A stretch of DNA of 64,000 nucleotides from WJMD01 sp964596015 (GCA_964596015.1 CAZQSB010000005.1:37771-101770), one strand, 5' to 3'. Positions 1 through 9,090 are shown, counted from the stretch's first letter. The notes: generated by a model from the letters alone, not told the origin. Numbers and translations are program-made.

Positions 1-267
1 TACTACTCCCACGAGCTGAGCTTCTACAACTTCCCCTACGCGTTCGGTCTCCTCTTCGGGCTCGGGGTCTACGCGATCTACGAGAAGGAGGGAGACGAGT
101 TCATCCCCAGGTACAAGGAACTCCTCAGGAGCACCGGCGAGGGGAAGATCCCGGACCTGGCGTCCGAGTACGGCATCGATGTTCGCTCCAGGAAGTTCTG
201 GGACGCGAGTCTCGATGTGCTTCGGAAGCAGATCGACCAGTACTGCGAGATGGACGCGTCCGACTGA
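1..267 (+). CDS. M3-family oligoendopeptidase (PepF-like), C-terminal fragment
   Basis: The reading frame is open from the first base and ends in TGA, giving the last 88 residues of a longer protein. The segment FYNFPYAFGLLFGLGVYA, then a Tyr/Lys-rich helix and a terminal helix ending near QIDQYC, is typical of the C-terminus of M3B oligoendopeptidase F, a cytoplasmic zinc peptidase that degrades short peptides. The HExxH zinc site would lie upstream of the window and cannot be checked. A strong hairpin terminator follows at 345-373, so the gene probably ends its transcription unit. Confidence 0.75.
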   Translation, partial: YYSHELSFYNFPYAFGLLFGLGVYAIYEKEGDEFIPRYKELLRSTGEGKIPDLASEYGIDVRSRKFWDASLDVLRKQIDQYCEMDASD

Positions 268-344
268 CATGAGCGCGCCGCGGGCCGGCCGTCGGCGCAA
301 GTCCGAGCCGGAGAAGACCCGAAAGAGACAGCAGATGGGATGCA

Positions 345-373
345 GGGGCGGCCGTCGGCCGCCCCTTTTCCTT
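345..373 (+). terminator. Rho-independent terminator after the M3 peptidase
   Basis: A perfect 9-bp GC stem (345-353 with 357-365), a 3-nt loop and a TTTTCCTT tail lie 77 bases after the peptidase stop. It separates that gene from the kinase downstream. Confidence 0.8.
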
Positions 374-416
374 CCGCGCTCGTGGCATGATTCGTCTGGG
401 CTTGCCGGGCTTCATC

Positions 417-425
417 TGCTATATT
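417..425 (+). promoter_or_regulatory. Possible extended -10 promoter for the kinase gene
   Basis: TGCTATATT forms an extended -10 element (TG, one base, then TATATT at 420-425) in an otherwise GC-rich intergenic stretch 140 bases before the kinase start. No well-spaced -35 is visible; TTGCCG at 402-407 is only 12 bases away. The rest of 268-564 shows the terminator and nothing else recognisable. Confidence 0.3.
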
Positions 426-564
426 GGTTAATGAGCCGTAACCACCCAGTTCCGGCCGCCGGAGCGTCTCCTGCCGGGCCGGCGCCGCGAGGAGGTTCCC
501 GCCCGACCCGGCCGCAGCCCCGCTACGCCCGGTCCGGCTGAGCCTGTGACCGCGGGAGAGGGCC

Positions 565-3132
565 ATGATCGACCAGATCGTCGGCCACTACAGGATCACC
601 GAGAAGCTCGGTTCCGGCGGCATGGGCGTCGTCTTCCGCGCGGTCGACACGCGCCTCGGTCGCGAGGTGGCGCTCAAGTTCCTGCCCGCGGACCTCACCC
701 GCGACGAGTCCGCGAAGGAGCGCTTCATCCAGGAGGCGCGGGCTGCGTCATCGCTGGACCACAGGAACATCTGCACAATCCACGACATCGACGAGACCGA
801 CGACGGTCGGCTCTACATCTGCATGGCCTGCTACGACGGCCGGACCCTGAAGAAGCGTCTCGAGAGCGGACCACTGCCCGTCGTCGAGGCCGTCAGGACC
901 GCGTCGGAGGTCGCCCGGGGACTCGCGCAGGCCCACGCGCGCGGGATCATCCACCGCGACATCAAGCCCGCCAACGTCTTCGTCACGACGGACGGCGGCG
1001 TGCGGATCCTCGACTTCGGCCTGGCCAAGCTCGCGGGTCGGGAGGGGCTGACGGACGCCGGGACGGCCGTCGGCACGGCGGCCTACATGTCTCCGGAGCA
1101 GGCCGGCGGGGACGTCGACCATCGGACCGACATCTGGTCACTGGGCGCGACGCTCTACGAGCTGCTTGCCGGTACCACTCCGTTCAGAGGCGACAACCCG
1201 CAGGGCATGGTCCATTCCATCCTGACGGCGGACCCCCCGCCACTCAGCATTCTGAGAGAGGAGGTGCCACCCGAGATCGAGCGTATCGTCGCCAGGTGCC
1301 TTCAGAAGAACCCCGACCGCAGGTACCCGACCGCCTCCGCCCTCGCAGACGCTCTCGACGCGGCGGCGAACGAGCTCGAGTCACGGTCGCGCGCGCCGAC
1401 GACCCGGATGAAGAGGCGCGGGGCGCATCCGAGCGTGTGGGTCGCGGTCTTCGCGCTGGCGGTCGCTGCCGGGCTTCTGCTTCACCCGGGGCTGAGAACG
1501 ATCTTCCGAACTCCCGCCGGAGAGGGCGAGCTCCCGTACCCGCGCATCGTATCGGTTCTTCCACTCGCCGGCTCGGGCGCGGCGGCGAGCACCGAGGTCC
1601 TGAGGCTCGGCCTGCCGTCCTATCTGGGACTGAGACTTCACGCCATCGAAGGACACGAGGACGGGTTCGTCATCCTCCCGGTCGAGGACGCGGTTGAGCG
1701 CGGCATCGAGGACCACGAGGGAGCTCGCGGACGCGCGGGCGCGACGATGGTGCTCACGGGCTGGCTCGACCGCCGCGGCGACATCGTTCAGTGCAGGCTG
1801 ACGCTGGTCGACGCCTCGAACGGCGCGACCATCGCGCTCCGCGAGTTCGAGGACAGAATCGGCAACGTGGCCGTGTTCGAGGACACCCTGGCCGCGAGCG
1901 TCCTTTCGATGCTGGGCGTGGCGACCGATGACAGACGTCGGGGACCGCCCGGCGGCACCACGGTCCCGGCCGCCTTCGAGCCATACATTGCCGGGCTGGG
2001 CCTTCTGGCTCAGGAGGGAAGCAGCGGCGAAGCCGCCCGTCACCTCGAGAGGGCGGTCGAGGCCGATCCATCCTTCGGCCTTGCTCACGCGGCGCTCGCC
2101 CGGGCGCGCTGGGAGCATTGCTGTGAAGAGGGCCGATACGACGGCGCAGAGCAGGCGATCGAGTCGTGCCGCACCGCGGCGCAGCTCGCTCCGGGCCTCG
2201 CGCTGCCTCACGTCGTCCTCGGAGAGATCCGAATGCAGCGCGGTCAGGTCGAGGAGGCGACAGCGTCTTTCCGGAAGGCTCTGGCCGTCGACCAGTTCTC
2301 GCTCGAGGGAAGACGCGGACTGGTCGACGCCCTCGACGCGGCCGGCGACGACGACATGGCGGAGGAGATCCTGCGTCGGGGGATCGCGCAGATGCCGGAG
2401 GACTGGCGGCGCCACTACGATCTCGGCTTCTTCCTCCTGATGCACGGCGAATACGATGAGGCCGTCCCCGCGCTCCAGGAGGTGGTCCGTCGCGCTCCCC
2501 GCCACGAATCGGTCCATTCGGCCCTGGGCGCGGCCTTCTTCTATCTGGAACGGTGGGGAGACGCGCGTGAAGCGTTCACGCGCTCGCTCGATATCCGGCC
2601 GGACTACGCGGCATACTCGAACCTCGCCACCCTGTTCTTTCAGGAGGGTCGGTACGCGGACGCGGCGGAGATGTACGAGCAGGCGCTCGCGATGGACGAC
2701 AGCGACTACAGGGTCTGGGGGAACGCGGGCGCCGCGTATCTGTGGCTGCCGGGACAACGGCAGCGGGCGATCGAAAAGTACCGACGAGCGGCCGAGATTG
2801 CGCGGGCGGCCTGCGAGGCCGACCCGCTCAACGCCCGCCTTCAGTCGCATCTCGCGTCGTACTACGGCGAACTCGGTGAGAGCGAGAAGGCCCTCGAGCG
2901 CGTCGGGATCGCCATCGGTCTCGATCCTGACGATCCGGAGGTCATGTTCCACGTCGGCCACACGTACGAGGTCCTCGGCGAGCGCGACACGGCCATCGAT
3001 TGGATAGCCCGCGCCATCGAGCACGGCTTCCCGCGGGCCCAGATCGAGAGGACGCCGGGGCTCAGAGCGCTCTGCGCCGAGGAGCGATACTACGAACTGA
3101 TCGAGGAGACAGAAGGAGTTGAGCTCCTCTAG
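565..3132 (+). CDS. Ser/Thr protein kinase with transmembrane segment and C-terminal TPR domain
   Basis: This 855-residue membrane signalling protein has an N-terminal Hanks-type kinase domain (about 9-270): glycine loop GSGGMGV at 16-22, invariant Lys38 in VALK, catalytic HRD at 130-132 followed by KPAN, and DFG at 150-152. All catalytic residues are present, so it should be active. A hydrophobic segment at about 291-308 is the single membrane span. The outer part starts with a region like those seen in adenylate-cyclase-type TPR kinases, then several tetratricopeptide repeats from about 475 to the end. The layout (cytosolic kinase, one helix, external TPR scaffold) is common in bacteria with many such kinases. 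Its substrate cannot be read from sequence. A GGGAGAGGG-type ribosome site precedes the ATG. Confidence 0.9.
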   Translation: MIDQIVGHYRITEKLGSGGMGVVFRAVDTRLGREVALKFLPADLTRDESAKERFIQEARAASSLDHRNICTIHDIDETDDGRLYICMACYDGRTLKKRLESGPLPVVEAVRTASEVARGLAQAHARGIIHRDIKPANVFVTTDGGVRILDFGLAKLAGREGLTDAGTAVGTAAYMSPEQAGGDVDHRTDIWSLGATLYELLAGTTPFRGDNPQGMVHSILTADPPPLSILREEVPPEIERIVARCLQKNPDRRYPTASALADALDAAANELESRSRAPTTRMKRRGAHPSVWVAVFALAVAAGLLLHPGLRTIFRTPAGEGELPYPRIVSVLPLAGSGAAASTEVLRLGLPSYLGLRLHAIEGHEDGFVILPVEDAVERGIEDHEGARGRAGATMVLTGWLDRRGDIVQCRLTLVDASNGATIALREFEDRIGNVAVFEDTLAASVLSMLGVATDDRRRGPPGGTTVPAAFEPYIAGLGLLAQEGSSGEAARHLERAVEADPSFGLAHAALARARWEHCCEEGRYDGAEQAIESCRTAAQLAPGLALPHVVLGEIRMQRGQVEEATASFRKALAVDQFSLEGRRGLVDALDAAGDDDMAEEILRRGIAQMPEDWRRHYDLGFFLLMHGEYDEAVPALQEVVRRAPRHESVHSALGAAFFYLERWGDAREAFTRSLDIRPDYAAYSNLATLFFQEGRYADAAEMYEQALAMDDSDYRVWGNAGAAYLWLPGQRQRAIEKYRRAAEIARAACEADPLNARLQSHLASYYGELGESEKALERVGIAIGLDPDDPEVMFHVGHTYEVLGERDTAIDWIARAIEHGFPRAQIERTPGLRALCAEERYYELIEETEGVELL

Positions 3133-3164
3133 GTGAGAACCTGTCCTTGGAAGGAGGAAGAACG

Positions 3165-3476
3165 TTGGAGGAACAGACTCAGAGCGTCGAGATCCCGATC
3201 ACACTCGAGGGCGACACCCTCAAGGCCGCTCCCGCCGAGGCGGCGCCCGGCGCCACCGTCGTCTGGCAGGCGGGCAGCGACACCGTGAGCATCTGGTTCC
3301 CCGAGGACGACGTGTTCGGGACCAGGGAGCTCACCAATCGCAGCACAGGCGACATCGAACACACAGTGAGCGGCGACGCGGCGGAAGGGAGCTACCGCTA
3401 CGCGATATTCAGTCACGGCAAGGGCGACTTCGTCCAGGGAGGGTCGCACCCCGTCCTGATCATCAAGAAGCCGTAG
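3165..3476 (+). CDS. Small cupredoxin-like hypothetical protein
   Basis: The 103-residue product starts at a TTG that sits 7 bases after an AAGGAGG ribosome site (3151-3157), which is better supported than the in-frame TTG at 3147 located before that site. The sequence is all-beta in character, with APGATVVWQAG, an acidic IWFPEDDVFG loop and a terminal GSHPVLIIKK strand. That pattern recalls cupredoxin or immunoglobulin-like folds, but the usual copper ligands (His-Cys-His/Met) are not present as a set. It has no signal peptide. Function unknown. It lies 32 bases after the kinase gene and may be co-transcribed with it. Confidence 0.65.
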   Translation: MEEQTQSVEIPITLEGDTLKAAPAEAAPGATVVWQAGSDTVSIWFPEDDVFGTRELTNRSTGDIEHTVSGDAAEGSYRYAIFSHGKGDFVQGGSHPVLIIKKP

Positions 3477-3486
3477 CCGGCGCGCG

Positions 3487-4227
3487 CTAGCGCCGCGCCA
3501 CGACCACGATCCACTTGCTCGTGTCGGTCAAGGGGCCGCGCTTGAAATCGCCGTAGAGCTCGTGCCGCGTGAGCCCGGCATAGTCGAGCGCCTCGGCGAT
3601 CTGCTCGGGCGTGATGACGGCGGTCGAGGCGGACTCGATGAGAGAATCGGTCCGCGTGGTGCCGGGGAGATGCTCCTTATAGAGGATATCGAACGACGCA
3701 ATGTCCTCGGCCTCGATCCAGGTCTGCGCGACGAACCGGATGACGACCCGTCCCCCGGGCAGCTCGACACGCTCCGGCGAGAACGAGCGTATCTGCCGGA
3801 GCGACGACGGCGACATGATGTCGAACGCGAAGATGCCGTCGTCGTCGAGGTGGTCCGCCGCCGTCCGGAAGATCCCCAGAAGATCCTCGGGGTTGTCGCC
3901 CTGCACGCCGCCCGAGGGCGAGTAGACGTACCCGAAGGTGCGCCCGAGGTCGAACGACAGCATGTCGGCCTTGAGCAGCCTGCAGCGGCCCGAGATGTTC
4001 GGGCACTCCATGCGCCGTTTCATCTTCGCCTGTCTGAGCATCTCGGCCGAGTTGTCGATCCCGATACCGTCCCGTCCGTCCTTGCAGATCTCGAACAGCA
4101 CGCGCCCCGTCCCGACGCCGAGTTCCAGAACGTCGCCGCTGGTCTCCCGGGCCAGTTCCCTGTAGAACTCGAGATTCCCCTTCGATTCGAAGTAGTCGTA
4201 GTACTGCGCGCTGCGAGAGTAGGTCAT
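3487..4227 (-). CDS. Class I SAM-dependent methyltransferase
   Basis: This 246-residue cytoplasmic protein has the Rossmann-fold SAM site, motif I LELGVGTGR at about 34-42 and an acidic strand end GIGIDNSAEML shortly after. The post-motif region YVYSPSGGVQGDN and the central FAFDIMSPS strand fit a small-molecule methyltransferase of the methyltransf_25 type. The acceptor cannot be inferred. The gene converges on the cupredoxin-like gene with a 10-base gap and stands alone. A related 246-residue methyltransferase with the same LELGVGTGRV motif lies at 10092-10832, suggesting paralogues. Confidence 0.8.
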   Translation of the reverse strand: MTYSRSAQYYDYFESKGNLEFYRELARETSGDVLELGVGTGRVLFEICKDGRDGIGIDNSAEMLRQAKMKRRMECPNISGRCRLLKADMLSFDLGRTFGYVYSPSGGVQGDNPEDLLGIFRTAADHLDDDGIFAFDIMSPSSLRQIRSFSPERVELPGGRVVIRFVAQTWIEAEDIASFDILYKEHLPGTTRTDSLIESASTAVITPEQIAEALDYAGLTRHELYGDFKRGPLTDTSKWIVVVARR

Positions 4228-4313
4228 GGGTCGCGGCTCCGTTCTCCCTGTCGTAGACTGACGGCACGCTCGATCATATCACGTCGAGACACGCTGAAGG
4301 AAGGAGCGCTCTG

Positions 4314-4733
4314 TTGACCGTCCACACGAACACCATCGCCGCCCGGACCAGCGGAGACGGCGACACCATCGACGTCACGAGCGAGCTCGCACAGATCATC
4401 GACTCGAGCGGGCTCTCAAGCGGCGTCGCCACGCTTTTCATTGGGGGTTCGACGGCGGGAATCACGACCATCGAGTTCGAGCCCGGCGCGGTCTCGGACC
4501 TGGCGTCGGTCTTAGAGGAGATCGCCCCTCAGGGACGGGCCTGGCGCCACCACGAGCGCTGGGGCGACTACAACGGCCACAGTCACGTGCGCTCGGCGCT
4601 TCTGGGGCCCAGTCTCTCGGTGCCGTTCGTCGATGGTCGCCTGACGCTCGGCACGTGGCAGCAGGTCGTCCTCATCGACTTCGACGACAAGCCCCGCTCG
4701 CGTGAGGTGGTGGTGCAGCTTGTTGGGAAGTAG
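4314..4733 (+). CDS. YjbQ/UPF0047 family protein
   Basis: The 139-residue protein matches the YjbQ (UPF0047) family along its length: the early TSELAQIIDSSGL helix, a small-residue strand, and the diagnostic run from NGHSHVRSALLGPS through GRLTLGTWQQVVLIDFD. Family members form trimers, bind a metal through the conserved His residues and have weak thiamine-phosphate synthase activity in some bacteria; the physiological role is unsettled. The start is TTG at 4314, with an AAGGAAGGAG ribosome site about 8 bases upstream. It is divergent from the methyltransferase at 3487-4227. Confidence 0.85.
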   Translation: MTVHTNTIAARTSGDGDTIDVTSELAQIIDSSGLSSGVATLFIGGSTAGITTIEFEPGAVSDLASVLEEIAPQGRAWRHHERWGDYNGHSHVRSALLGPSLSVPFVDGRLTLGTWQQVVLIDFDDKPRSREVVVQLVGK

Positions 4734-4736
4734 CGC

Positions 4737-5210
4737 TCAGAGCGTTAGCTCGAAGAACCGCGCTCCGTCGACGGGGTTGTCGCGATAGGCGGGGATCTCA
4801 CGGAAGCCGAGAGAGCGGTAGAGCGCGTTCGCGGCGTGCATCGTGCCGATGGTGTCGAGCCGCATCACGCGGTACCCCACACGTCGGGCCTCCTCGATGA
4901 CGGCCTCGGCCAGTCTCCTTCCGATGCCCTGTCCTCTTCCCGCGGGCCGCACGTAGAGCCGTTTCATCTCGCAGACATCGCGCTCGAAGGGGCGAAGCGC
5001 GACGCACCCGAGGACGATGTCGTCCTGCGTGGCGAGCAGTATGCACGAGTCGGGCGGCCGGTAGGCCCCGGGGAGATTGCTGATCTCGTGGTCGAAGTCC
5101 TGGAACGTCAGGTCGAAGCCGAGGGTGCCCACGTACTCTTCGATGAGAGCCTGGGCCTCCTCGTAGTCCTCTGGCATGGCGACGCGCTGTATCTCGATCC
5201 GCTGAAGCAT
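4737..5210 (-). CDS. GNAT-family N-acetyltransferase
   Basis: A 157-residue GNAT acetyltransferase. The acetyl-CoA pyrophosphate loop is GRGQGIGR at about 91-98, preceded by the beta4 strand ending MKRLYVRP and followed by the typical AANALYRSLGF helix near the C-terminus. The frame is open upstream to a TTG at 5267, but that would overlap the preceding gene (stop at 5245), so the ATG at 5210 is preferred; its ribosome site is weak. The substrate is not predictable. Confidence 0.8.
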   Translation of the reverse strand: MLQRIEIQRVAMPEDYEEAQALIEEYVGTLGFDLTFQDFDHEISNLPGAYRPPDSCILLATQDDIVLGCVALRPFERDVCEMKRLYVRPAGRGQGIGRRLAEAVIEEARRVGYRVMRLDTIGTMHAANALYRSLGFREIPAYRDNPVDGARFFELTL

Positions 5211-5244
5211 GAAGTCCGTTCCGCGGTTGCGCGGGAAGCCGACG

Positions 5245-6210
5245 CTATCCCAGCGACTCCTCCACAAGATGCTCGAGCGCCTCGAGCCCGGCGACCTCGG
5301 CGTCCCGGGCGTCGGCCAGCGCCGAGACGGCGTATCCCGTCTCCCGGGTCGGCTCGACCTGCTCCTCGCCGAGACCGGGGTTGAAGGGGTAGATCTCCTG
5401 CACCTTCTCCAGAGCCTGGCAGACCGATTCGTAGCGGCCGATCGCCTCGTCCCAGAGCGGCTCCGTCGGCCCGCCGATGCGCCCCTTCGCCTCCAGGAGG
5501 AACTCGACGGCGTGTCGCCGGCACTCCAGCCAGACCGCGGCGTTATACGCGGCGCCGATGGCGACGGCGCGGCCGCCGTCGAGCGCGTCGGCCCAGACCG
5601 TGTAGGCCTCGGGCCCGGTGACGTATGGGTCGAACCGCCACTCGCCCGGCTCGTGGGCGTGCTTGAGCGCGGCCTGGAGCGCTTCCCTCACCGCCCGGCG
5701 GTCATCGGCGGGTTCGGAGGGCTCCACCGCGTACATCTCGACGACGCCGATCCCCGTATCTCCCAGCCGTTCGCTCTTGAGCGGGCCCTCCACGCCGTCG
5801 GTCAGAGGTCCGGAGAAGAGGTATCCGCCGTCGTCGTAGCCGACCACGACGTAGAACTCCGGGACCTTGAGCTCCCATCCGTAGCACGGGACCCCGGCGT
5901 CGACGGATGCTCGAACCAGCCGCCACGCCCGCTCCCGGGCTTCCTCGAGTGTCCCCTCGTCGCGCGACCCATGGACGCCGCTGTTCCCGCCGCCCAGGTT
6001 CCTCAGGAGGGGGAACATCATGTCGTAGCCCCAGCATGTCGGCCCGCTGGGACAGAGGTCTGCGCTCAGATTGATCACGAACGCGTGCCCTGTTCCGCCG
6101 AAGAGCCAGGCATCGGAGAGCTCGACCCCGAGGAAGTCGAGGCAGCCCTTCATGCACCCAAGGTGCGAGACCCACTTCGGCGACCAGTCGAGTCCTTCGA
6201 GGGTCGGCAT
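5245..6210 (-). CDS. BtrH N-terminal-like (C39-peptidase-fold) protein
   Basis: The 321-residue product begins at an ATG with an AAGGAG ribosome site; the longer in-frame extension to 6336 lacks one. The N-terminal third (GCMKGCLDFLGVELSDAWLF, then GGTGHAFVIN) resembles the BtrH N-terminal domain, a papain-like fold used for acyl transfer in butirosin biosynthesis, with candidate catalytic Cys and His. The C-terminal part is helical and includes ARG/ALA-rich segments with no clear family. There is no biosynthetic cluster around it, so a role in antibiotic synthesis is unlikely; many stand-alone relatives are uncharacterised. The function is unknown. Confidence 0.5.
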   Translation of the reverse strand: MPTLEGLDWSPKWVSHLGCMKGCLDFLGVELSDAWLFGGTGHAFVINLSADLCPSGPTCWGYDMMFPLLRNLGGGNSGVHGSRDEGTLEEARERAWRLVRASVDAGVPCYGWELKVPEFYVVVGYDDGGYLFSGPLTDGVEGPLKSERLGDTGIGVVEMYAVEPSEPADDRRAVREALQAALKHAHEPGEWRFDPYVTGPEAYTVWADALDGGRAVAIGAAYNAAVWLECRRHAVEFLLEAKGRIGGPTEPLWDEAIGRYESVCQALEKVQEIYPFNPGLGEEQVEPTRETGYAVSALADARDAEVAGLEALEHLVEESLG

Positions 6211-6345
6211 GACGGCTCCTTCCATGCTCTGATGGCGGCAGCCGCTCCGGGAGATGATGGACGCCGACGTTGATGGATGCTGAGGCGTCGGGACGCAAAC
6301 GTCTCGGCTCCGGGGGGCGGCGGATGCTGCGGCCAAGGGACTTGG

Positions 6346-6384
6346 ACGCTGCGACCCGCGGGCGGTGAACGCTGCGACCCGCGG
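6346..6384. repeat. Short direct repeat pair
   Basis: ACGCTGCGACCCGCGG occurs at 6346-6361 and again at 6369-6384, in the 191-base gap between two minus-strand genes. No role is evident; it may be a replication-slippage duplication. Confidence 0.6.
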
Positions 6385-6401
6385 CCGGCGCAGAGCCCTT
6401 T

Positions 6402-7481
6402 CTAGAGCACGAGCCCGCCGTTCAGGACACCCGTTGTGTGCCGGCCGTCGGTGTCCACGAAATCCAGTCTTCTGCAGACGACGGGGTTGTCCTTCGCGTA
6501 TACGATGTCCATGTGGCGGATGCGGTCAGGCGAGGAGAAGGCCTCCGGGCCGACATTGCCGCCCAGGTGCTCGCTTCTTCCGTAGGCCCAATGGAACCCG
6601 GCCTTCTCGTCCTCGAGCACGTTGCCGGTCACCACGGCCCGGTCGTTGCAGCCGATGGCGACCTCGGCGATGTTCCTGAGGGCTTCCTCCTCTTCGAACA
6701 TCGTCCTGAACTCGGCCGCGATCGGTCCTTCCCCGAGCACGCCGACGATCTGGTTGTGCTCGACCCGGAAGAGCAGTATCTCGTTCCCCGCGGCGACCGG
6801 GATCTCGCCGGCCGTCCGGCTGGAGCGCGACTCTTCGGGGTTCACGCAGACCTCGCCGGCGGGCAGATTCGCGAGACGGTCGTGGGCGCGTGCGGGCTCG
6901 GGAGGCAGGAGTCCTGTGTCCTGGAACACGAGACGGTTCCCGGACACGTCGAAGCGGCACATGTGACCGGTCGAGAACTCGACCTCGATGAGGTCCGACT
7001 TGTCGAAGAAGGGCGCCATGCGCTCGCATGTGACGGCTATCTGCTTGTAGTCCGCCGAAAGCCCGGTCTCCTCCATGCGTTTCTCGCAGCCCGGCATGCT
7101 CGCGACCCTGAGCTCCTCGTGCGCTTTGACGAACGTGAACAGCGGCGCCGAGGCCGAGAATTCCGTCATGGCGATGACGATCGTCGACTCCCCGATCACG
7201 TCGGCGAGCCGGACGTCCTGTTCCGCCAGACGCCCCCTCTCGGGAAGTTCGCCGTTCTGCATGCCGGTCGCGGGATAGGTGAGCAGCGGGTTGACCTTGA
7301 TCCCATACTTGTCGGCCGCTCCTCCGATCCCGGCATGCCAGGAGCGCGCCATGTCGCGCCGCTCGCTCCAGACCGTCGTGTCGGGCACAGCGTCGTGCGG
7401 CACGTCGTACATCAGCGTCGCGACCTCGCCCTCGCGTGGTGAGAAGACGTCGACAAAGAGCTTCTCGAGATCGAACGCCAT
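6402..7481 (-). CDS. M29-like metallo-aminopeptidase family protein
   Basis: A 359-residue cytoplasmic protein with the landmarks of the M29 (aminopeptidase T/AmpS) fold family. These are an internal strand with LANLPAGEVCVNPEES, and near residue 290 the metal-binding stretch GNVLEDEKAGFHWAYGRSEH followed by a Gly-Gly-Asn loop, where Glu, His and Asp residues bind two metals in characterised members. A C-terminal MDIVYAKDNPVV segment also fits. The family also includes ring-cleaving dioxygenases such as NicX, so peptidase activity is a family inference. A clean GGAGG ribosome site precedes the ATG. Confidence 0.65.
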   Translation of the reverse strand: MAFDLEKLFVDVFSPREGEVATLMYDVPHDAVPDTTVWSERRDMARSWHAGIGGAADKYGIKVNPLLTYPATGMQNGELPERGRLAEQDVRLADVIGESTIVIAMTEFSASAPLFTFVKAHEELRVASMPGCEKRMEETGLSADYKQIAVTCERMAPFFDKSDLIEVEFSTGHMCRFDVSGNRLVFQDTGLLPPEPARAHDRLANLPAGEVCVNPEESRSSRTAGEIPVAAGNEILLFRVEHNQIVGVLGEGPIAAEFRTMFEEEEALRNIAEVAIGCNDRAVVTGNVLEDEKAGFHWAYGRSEHLGGNVGPEAFSSPDRIRHMDIVYAKDNPVVCRRLDFVDTDGRHTTGVLNGGLVL

Positions 7482-7614
7482 GGTGGTCCTCCTGTATCAG
7501 GAATGCCGGTCCACGCGGACGGGCCGCTCCCCGCCCCGTTCATGGAGACCGACTCTCAATGGTGAAGGAAACACCAGAACACGTCGGAAAGCAAGGGCCC
7601 AGAGATGGCCGACC

Positions 7615-7947
7615 CTACGTGCGGTCTCTCCCCAACAGTGACACGTCATCGCAGACGAGCGCGATGTCAAAGGGGAAGATGTCGGCGACGAAGACGCCCT
7701 CCCCGACCGCGGGGTCGCCCTCCATGATCTCCCGGGCCTCGGTCTCGTCCGCCGCCTGGAAGATGACGATGCCGAAGTCACCGGTCGCGTTGGAGTTCGT
7801 CCTCCCGGCCAGGAGAACGACGTTCCTGGACGCGAGACCGCACAGGTACTCGTAGTGGGCCGAGATCGCCCGTTCCTCCCCGGACGTGGGACCTTCCGTC
7901 AGTAGCTCGCGCCTGCCGGGCCAGATGCGGTACAGATACGTGTTCAC
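7615..7947 (-). CDS. YciI-like domain protein
   Basis: This 110-residue protein has the YCII-related ferredoxin-like fold: an N-terminal strand YLYRIWPGR, the central helix ISAHYEYLCGLAS, a strand with VLLAGRT and the closing motif AREIMEGDPAV followed by a Phe-rich strand. The His/Asp pair in the fold is conserved in the family, whose catalytic roles are mostly unknown. It starts at a GTG preceded by GGGGAGGAAGA. Confidence 0.75.
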   Translation of the reverse strand: MNTYLYRIWPGRRELLTEGPTSGEERAISAHYEYLCGLASRNVVLLAGRTNSNATGDFGIVIFQAADETEAREIMEGDPAVGEGVFVADIFPFDIALVCDDVSLLGRDRT

Positions 7948-8038
7948 TCTTCCTCCCCTCTGCCTGCCGCCTTCAAGCGGTGTCGCGCTCGGCGGACGTC
8001 TCAGTCCTGTGACGGACTCCCGACGGACGATGCCGCCC

Positions 8039-8425
8039 CTACGACGATACGGTCTCCCGCCTCCGGACGATCACGTAGGCTATGAGCGAGAAGAGGAACA
8101 CGATGAGAAGGAGCCACGCCAGACTCTGAAGGGTGCCGATGACGGTCCGGTAGACCTCGAGCGTCCAGCGCTCGGCGTTCAGGACGATGACCTCGATCTT
8201 CTCCGACCGTGGGGTGATGTACTTCTCCAGGTCCCACACGCGGACGCCGCCGGAGATGCCGACCACGTAGATCGCGAACATCAGGTACCTGTGCCACGCG
8301 CCGGCCATCTCCGTGGTGACCGTGCGTTCGAGGATGCGCATGAGAGAACGTTTGAAGATGGACGTCACGGCGAAGCACGTCAGGAGAGCGACGGCGAACG
8401 TCACGGCGAGCAGCGAGATGAACAC
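8039..8425 (-). CDS. Small integral membrane protein
   Basis: The 128-residue product has about three hydrophobic segments: near 1-20, near 48-60, and near 98-120, the last followed by a basic tail VRRRET. I do not recognise the family. The GTG at 8425 is chosen because AAGGAGG lies 5 bases before it; an in-frame TTG 15 bases upstream has no such site. It is flanked by the YciI-like and methyltransferase genes on the same strand, with no functional clue. Confidence 0.6.
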   Translation of the reverse strand: MFISLLAVTFAVALLTCFAVTSIFKRSLMRILERTVTTEMAGAWHRYLMFAIYVVGISGGVRVWDLEKYITPRSEKIEVIVLNAERWTLEVYRTVIGTLQSLAWLLLIVFLFSLIAYVIVRRRETVSS

Positions 8426-8480
8426 GGGGGCCTCCTTCAAACCAGGGCTCCGGCCGCGCTCTCTGAGGCCGCAGAGGGCT

Positions 8481-8999
8481 TCAGGCCGAGATCCTCTGCC
8501 CCAGCAGTCGCTGGACGGTCCGCGCGAACGGCAGCCTGACGTGACGTGGGAGCCTGTCGTGCTCCTTGGAGAGCGTCAGGAAAAGCCACTTGTGCTCGAA
8601 CACGTTGAACGCGGCGGCGAGGTCCCAGAGGGGAGGAACGACGTACAGGACGTTCTCACCGACGCGGCGGAGCTCCCTGTCGAGCCGTTCGGGATCGTCG
8701 ACGTGCTCGACGGTGTGAGAGCAGAGCACCCACTCGAAACGCCGGTCTCTGAAGGGAAGACGGTAGATGTTCCTGATCCGCCTGAAGTTCCTGACTGTGG
8801 AATGTCGGACGATGTCGGCGTTGATGCCCCCGCCGTCGGTGTGCCCGCAGCAGATGTTCAGGCACCATCGGCGTCGGGCGAGAACATCGCGCTTCAGCCG
8901 ATGGTAGCTGACCCTGTTGAGGAAGAAGAGCCCGTGAGCGGCCAGCATGGCGATGGCTGCATAGTCCGACGGCGCCAGTGTGATCTCGGTGCCGTTCAT
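8481..8999 (-). CDS. Class I SAM methyltransferase-like protein
   Basis: A short (172-residue) protein with the core of a Methyltransf_11-type fold: strand LNICCGHTDGGG in the place of motif I, then FRDRRFEWVLCSHTVEHVDDP, which is the classical post-II segment, and a following NVLYVVPPLWD strand. The N-terminus has a hydrophobic stretch (about 12-27) that could anchor it at the membrane. Motif I is unusual (two Cys, no GxGxG), so SAM binding is probable but not certain. Substrate unknown. Confidence 0.65.
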   Translation of the reverse strand: MNGTEITLAPSDYAAIAMLAAHGLFFLNRVSYHRLKRDVLARRRWCLNICCGHTDGGGINADIVRHSTVRNFRRIRNIYRLPFRDRRFEWVLCSHTVEHVDDPERLDRELRRVGENVLYVVPPLWDLAAAFNVFEHKWLFLTLSKEHDRLPRHVRLPFARTVQRLLGQRISA

Positions 9000-9090
9000 G
9001 CGGGGCGATCCTCCGAAGAATGAGCGCTCGTTCGTCCGGTCTGTCGGTCAGGATAGCACACAACGCGCTCAAGGCAAGACACCGGAGCTC

